Source: Burkholderiaceae bacterium (GTDB taxonomy: Bacteria; Pseudomonadota; Gammaproteobacteria; Burkholderiales; Burkholderiaceae_C). From it: a stretch of DNA of 64,000 nucleotides. The stretch covers positions 310,001-374,000 of the forward strand of contig CP126124.1 in assembly GCA_030123545.1 (NCBI GenBank). The letters run 5' to 3'. Position numbers and translations under genes: made by a program. Of this stretch, positions 61,378 through 64,000 are shown in pieces (positions within the stretch are counted from its first letter, which is position 1; each line of letters starts with the position of its first letter). The notes under the pieces are model-generated. The model saw only the letters and a program-made list of their open reading frames with translations, searched no databases and was not told the origin of the DNA.

Positions 61378-61697
61378 GTCGGCCTCCTCGTCATCGCAGC
61401 GGCCGCGCGGCGTGCCGCGGACGCATTGGAATACTTTTTCGCCAACGCGCTGTGTTGCAAGCGCCTGCTGGCGGCCGGCGGCGCGCATGGCGGCCGCGCT
61501 ACAAAATCCGCAACAGCGCAGCGCGATGCCGCACAGTGTGCCGCGCCCGCGCTGCGCTGACAAGCCGCCAACGTGGGACACGATGTTGCGTTCGTCACGA
61601 TGTTTCACACGCACACAATGGCCGCGGCTGAATCACCGTGTATCGCTGATAAAATCCGGCATCGCTTCGCCATGCAATCGCATCGATCCTCTCGTCC
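61378..61697 (+). promoter_or_regulatory. 320-nt divergent region with probable minCDE promoter
   Basis: A TAAAAT -10 box lies at 61650-61655, with a weak -35 CTGAAT at 61628-61633 (16-bp spacer). Transcription would start about 35 nt before minC. The half nearer the patatin-like gene is GC-rich with no clear elements apart from its GAGGAGG ribosome binding site. Confidence 0.5.
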
Positions 61698-62465
61698 ATG
61701 ACCGTTGCCCTCGCAGGACGCGCTCCCCTTACTTTTGAAATCAAGAGCGCCAACCTGTCCCTGGTCGCGCTGCTTCTCAAGTCCACCGACCTCGCCCAGC
61801 TGTCCGATGAAATGGCCCGCCACTATGGCGAGATGCCGAATTTCTTCGACCAGGACCCGCTGGTGATCGACCTGTCGCCGCTGGCGTTGGCCGGCGTCGC
61901 GCCCGACGTGGTGCCGAACTTCTCCGCGTTGATCACGCTGCTGCGCCCGTATCGACTCGTGCCGATCGCGGTGCGCGGCGGCAGCCCGGCGCAGATGGCG
62001 GCGGCGCAGGCCGTCGGGCTCGCGCTCGCGCCCGATGTCGAGCTGGCGGCACCGCGCGAGTCCGTTTCGCAGGTGCCGCCGGCGCCGGCCGAGATGCCGG
62101 CGATCGAAGCCGCGCCGGCGTCGGCGCTGATCGTCGATCGGCCGCTGCGCTCCGGCCAGCAGGTGTACGCGCGCGGACGCGACCTGGTGCTGCTCGCGAT
62201 GGTGAACGCCGGCGCCGAGGTCATCGCCGACGGCAACGTCCACGTCTACGCACCGCTGCGCGGCAAGGCCATCGCCGGCGCGCGCGGCAACGTGGACGCG
62301 CGCATCTTCTCGCTGTGCATGGAACCCGAGCTGGTCTCGATCGCCGGGGTGTACCGCACCAGCGAGGTCCCGCTGCCGCCGCAGCTGTGGTCCAAGCCGA
62401 CGCAGATCCGGTTGCAGGGCGAGCCCGGCCAGGGCCGGCTCGTGATGGAGTCGATCCAGCTCTAA
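61698..62465 (+). CDS. minC: septum site-determining protein MinC
   Basis: FtsZ-polymerisation inhibitor that keeps division at mid-cell; 255 residues. The N-terminal FtsZ-binding domain covers about residues 1-105. A Pro/Ala/Glu linker leads to the C-terminal beta-helix (VYARGRDLVLLAMVNAGAEVIADGNVHVYAPLRGKAIAGARGN) that binds MinD. Its end, ARIFSLCMEPELVSIAGVYR, is characteristic. First gene of minCDE, 25 nt before minD. Confidence 0.97.
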   Translation: MTVALAGRAPLTFEIKSANLSLVALLLKSTDLAQLSDEMARHYGEMPNFFDQDPLVIDLSPLALAGVAPDVVPNFSALITLLRPYRLVPIAVRGGSPAQMAAAQAVGLALAPDVELAAPRESVSQVPPAPAEMPAIEAAPASALIVDRPLRSGQQVYARGRDLVLLAMVNAGAEVIADGNVHVYAPLRGKAIAGARGNVDARIFSLCMEPELVSIAGVYRTSEVPLPPQLWSKPTQIRLQGEPGQGRLVMESIQL

Positions 62466-62490
62466 CCCCTTCTTCAAAGGAGCCTCATTC

Positions 62491-63306
62491 ATGGCAAAAA
62501 TCATCGTCGTGACGTCCGGCAAGGGCGGGGTCGGCAAGACCACGACCAGCGCCAGCTTCGCCAGCGGCCTAGCGCTGCGCGGGCACAAGACGGTCGTGAT
62601 CGACTTCGACGTCGGACTGCGCAACCTCGATCTGATCATGGGCTGCGAGCGCCGCGTGGTGTACGACCTGGTCAACGTGATCCACGGCGAGGCCAAGCTG
62701 CAGCAGGCGCTGATCAAGGACAAGCAGTGCGAGAACCTCGCGGTGCTCGCCGCCTCGCAGACGCGCGACAAGGACGCGCTCACGCGCGACGGCGTCGATC
62801 GCGTGCTGCGCGAGCTCGCCAGCATGGGCTTCGAATACATCGTCTGCGATTCACCGGCCGGCATCGAGCATGGCGCGCTGATGGCGATGCATTTCGCCGA
62901 CGAGGCGCTGGTGGTGACGAACCCCGAGGTCTCGTCGGTGCGCGACTCGGACCGCATCCTCGGCATGCTGTCTTCCAAGACCAAGCGCGCGATCGACGGC
63001 AAGGAGCCGATCCGCGAGCACCTGCTGATCACCCGCTACAACCCGAACCGGGTCGGCGAGGGCCAGATGCTGTCGCTCGTCGACATCCAGGAAATCCTGC
63101 GCATCCCGCTGATCGGCGTGATCCCCGAATCCGAGGCGGTGCTGCAGGCGTCGAACCAGGGCCTGCCCGCGGTGCACCTGGCCGGCACCGACGTGTCGGA
63201 AGCCTACAAGGACGTGGTCGACCGCTTCCTCGGCGCCGACAAGCCGATGCGCTTCATCGACGCGCAAAAGGCCGGCTTCCTCAAGCGCCTGTTCGGGGGG
63301 AAGTGA
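62491..63306 (+). CDS. minD: septum site-determining ATPase MinD
   Basis: Membrane-binding ATPase that recruits MinC and oscillates with MinE; 271 residues. The deviant Walker A is TSGKGGVGKTTTSA, and VIDFDVGLRNLDLIMGCERRVVYDLVNV and CDSPAGIEHGALMAM follow. The C-terminal amphipathic helix (KAGFLKRLFGG) is the membrane anchor. An AAAGGAG site precedes the start. Only 3 nt separate it from minE. Confidence 0.98.
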   Translation: MAKIIVVTSGKGGVGKTTTSASFASGLALRGHKTVVIDFDVGLRNLDLIMGCERRVVYDLVNVIHGEAKLQQALIKDKQCENLAVLAASQTRDKDALTRDGVDRVLRELASMGFEYIVCDSPAGIEHGALMAMHFADEALVVTNPEVSSVRDSDRILGMLSSKTKRAIDGKEPIREHLLITRYNPNRVGEGQMLSLVDIQEILRIPLIGVIPESEAVLQASNQGLPAVHLAGTDVSEAYKDVVDRFLGADKPMRFIDAQKAGFLKRLFGGK

Positions 63307-63309
63307 CGC

Positions 63310-63576
63310 ATGGCGATGTCATCCTTCCTGTCCTTCCTGCTCGGCGAGAAGAAGAACACCGCCAGCGTCGCGAAGGAGCGGCTGCAGATCATCCTCGCGC
63401 GCGAGCGCACCGGCAACCGCCGCGAGCCCGACTTTTTGCACGCGCTGCAGCGGGATCTGATCGCGGTAATCGGCAAGTACGTGAAGATCGACCCGGACGA
63501 CATCCGAGTGCACCTCGAGCGGCAGGACAACCTCGAGGTGCTGGAAGTCAAGATCGAGTTGCCCGATCCGAAGTGA
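63310..63576 (+). CDS. minE: cell division topological specificity factor MinE
   Basis: An 88-residue protein that stimulates MinD ATPase activity and sets the Min pattern. The N-terminal membrane-binding and MinD-contact region is MSSFLSFLLGEKKNTASVAKERLQIILARER. The C-terminal dimerisation domain contains LIAVIGKYVKIDPDDIRVHLE and ends LEVKIELPDPK. Last gene of the operon; a dyad repeat begins right after its stop. Confidence 0.97.
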   Translation: MAMSSFLSFLLGEKKNTASVAKERLQIILARERTGNRREPDFLHALQRDLIAVIGKYVKIDPDDIRVHLERQDNLEVLEVKIELPDPK

Positions 63577-63577
63577 T

Positions 63578-63594
63578 GCTACGTATTTTGTAGC
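63578..63594. repeat. 17-nt intergenic dyad, copy 9
   Basis: GCTACGTATTTTGTAGC begins 2 nt after the minE stop, between convergent minE and the NnrU-family gene. A downstream inverted repeat (CCGCAGGCC ... GGGCTTGTGG) may add a terminator hairpin. Confidence 0.65.
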
Positions 63595-63675
63595 TATAAC
63601 CGCAGGCCAATCCTGGGCTTGTGGCAAATTTCGTTAAGAATTTCGGGTTGTTTTGCGCCGCTCGGACGATCGTTC

Positions 63676-64000
63676 TCACGCAATCGGCTTGACGCCGATC
63701 AGCGGGCCGTGCAGCCACATCCCGAACACCGCCCAGGCGACGATGCCGACGATCACCGCGATCGCGGTGCCGCGCGCGGTGCCCGGCGCATACACCGTGT
63801 TGGCCGCGCGGTCGCGTCGGCGCGCGGCGCGGAAGGCCACCACCGCCCAGACCAGGAACGCACCGAACAGCAGCACGTCCGCGTCGCTGCCGTTCGACAG
63901 CAGGTGCGCAAACGCCCAGGTCTTCACGCCGAGCAGCATCGGGTGGTGCAGACGCGCGCGGATGCTATTGCGCGGCACGTAGGCGGCCACCAGCAGCACG
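63676..64000 (-). CDS. NnrU family membrane protein (5' part missing at window edge)
   Basis: The last 107 codons or so of a gene that begins beyond the right edge. The visible part has HPMLLGVKTWAFAHLLSNG followed by ADVLLFGAFLVWAVVAF and a final helix AVIVGIVAWAVFGMWLHGPLIGV. This matches the NnrU family of inner-membrane proteins, first linked to nitric oxide or denitrification genes and related to isoprenylcysteine methyltransferase-like folds. The function here cannot be judged from the fragment. Confidence 0.85.
   Translation of the reverse strand, partial: VLLVAAYVPRNSIRARLHHPMLLGVKTWAFAHLLSNGSDADVLLFGAFLVWAVVAFRAARRRDRAANTVYAPGTARGTAIAVIVGIVAWAVFGMWLHGPLIGVKPIA

Overview
The window is a stretch of chromosome from a high-GC betaproteobacterium, most likely order Burkholderiales and family Comamonadaceae. 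The evidence is the strong GC bias at third codon positions, the gene order mnmG-rsmG-lysE-type exporter-parA-small hydrolase-parB, many LysR regulators and small metabolic operons, and short AT-rich dyads between genes. I saw no tRNA, rRNA, CRISPR array, insertion sequence or prophage. It is gene-dense core and accessory metabolism with about 64 protein genes.

Layout. 1-2122: minus-strand ABC importer operon of the sulfonate/taurine/nitrate type (binding protein, permease, ATPase cut by the left edge). 2453-8466: recQ, a tandem AAA+ ATPase, threonine ammonia-lyase, a small membrane protein. 8825-16917: GTP-dependent PEP carboxykinase, DUF488 protein, a two-helix membrane protein divergent from a LysR gene, UspA, a thioredoxin-fold-like exported protein, and a LysR gene divergent from a sterol-desaturase-type hydroxylase. 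16943-22478: same-strand aldehyde dehydrogenase, SDR, D-amino-acid dehydrogenase-like FAD enzyme, M20 amidohydrolase and tag. 22530-30845: MFS transporter, CsaA-like protein, VOC protein and a solitary CoxL-type molybdoenzyme on the minus strand, then an MFS/D-aminoacylase operon and a VOC protein. 30954-32983: marR-emrB-type efflux operon. 33059-45035: mixed small units, including a probable TsdBA thiosulfate dehydrogenase fusion, acetoacetate-CoA ligase, a toxin-antitoxin pair, PduO-type adenosyltransferase and an LdhD-type oxidase.

45326-52240: two exported Gly/Pro/Trp-rich proteins and the chromosome-partition block parB-hydrolase-parA-lysE-rsmG-mnmG, with two parS-like sites inside rsmG and mnmG; this suggests the region is near the replication origin. 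52525-58665: aldolase class II, GST, hemerythrin, and a copper module in which copA diverges from copZ-cueR across two matched CueR operators, followed by a Spy/CpxP-like chaperone gene. 58927-63576: a membrane-embedded patatin-like protein divergent from minCDE. 63676-64000: end of an NnrU-family gene.

Most notable pattern: several conserved genes contain in-frame extra DNA resembling repeat elements. recQ carries a copy of a 17-nt dyad that is otherwise intergenic in this window (nine copies in all). The acetoacetate-CoA ligase gene carries three exact 84-bp GC-rich repeats. parB and copA carry palindromic, repeat-like linkers at points where homologues have short loops. A second, about 118-nt intergenic repeat family occurs four times, three of them between convergent genes.
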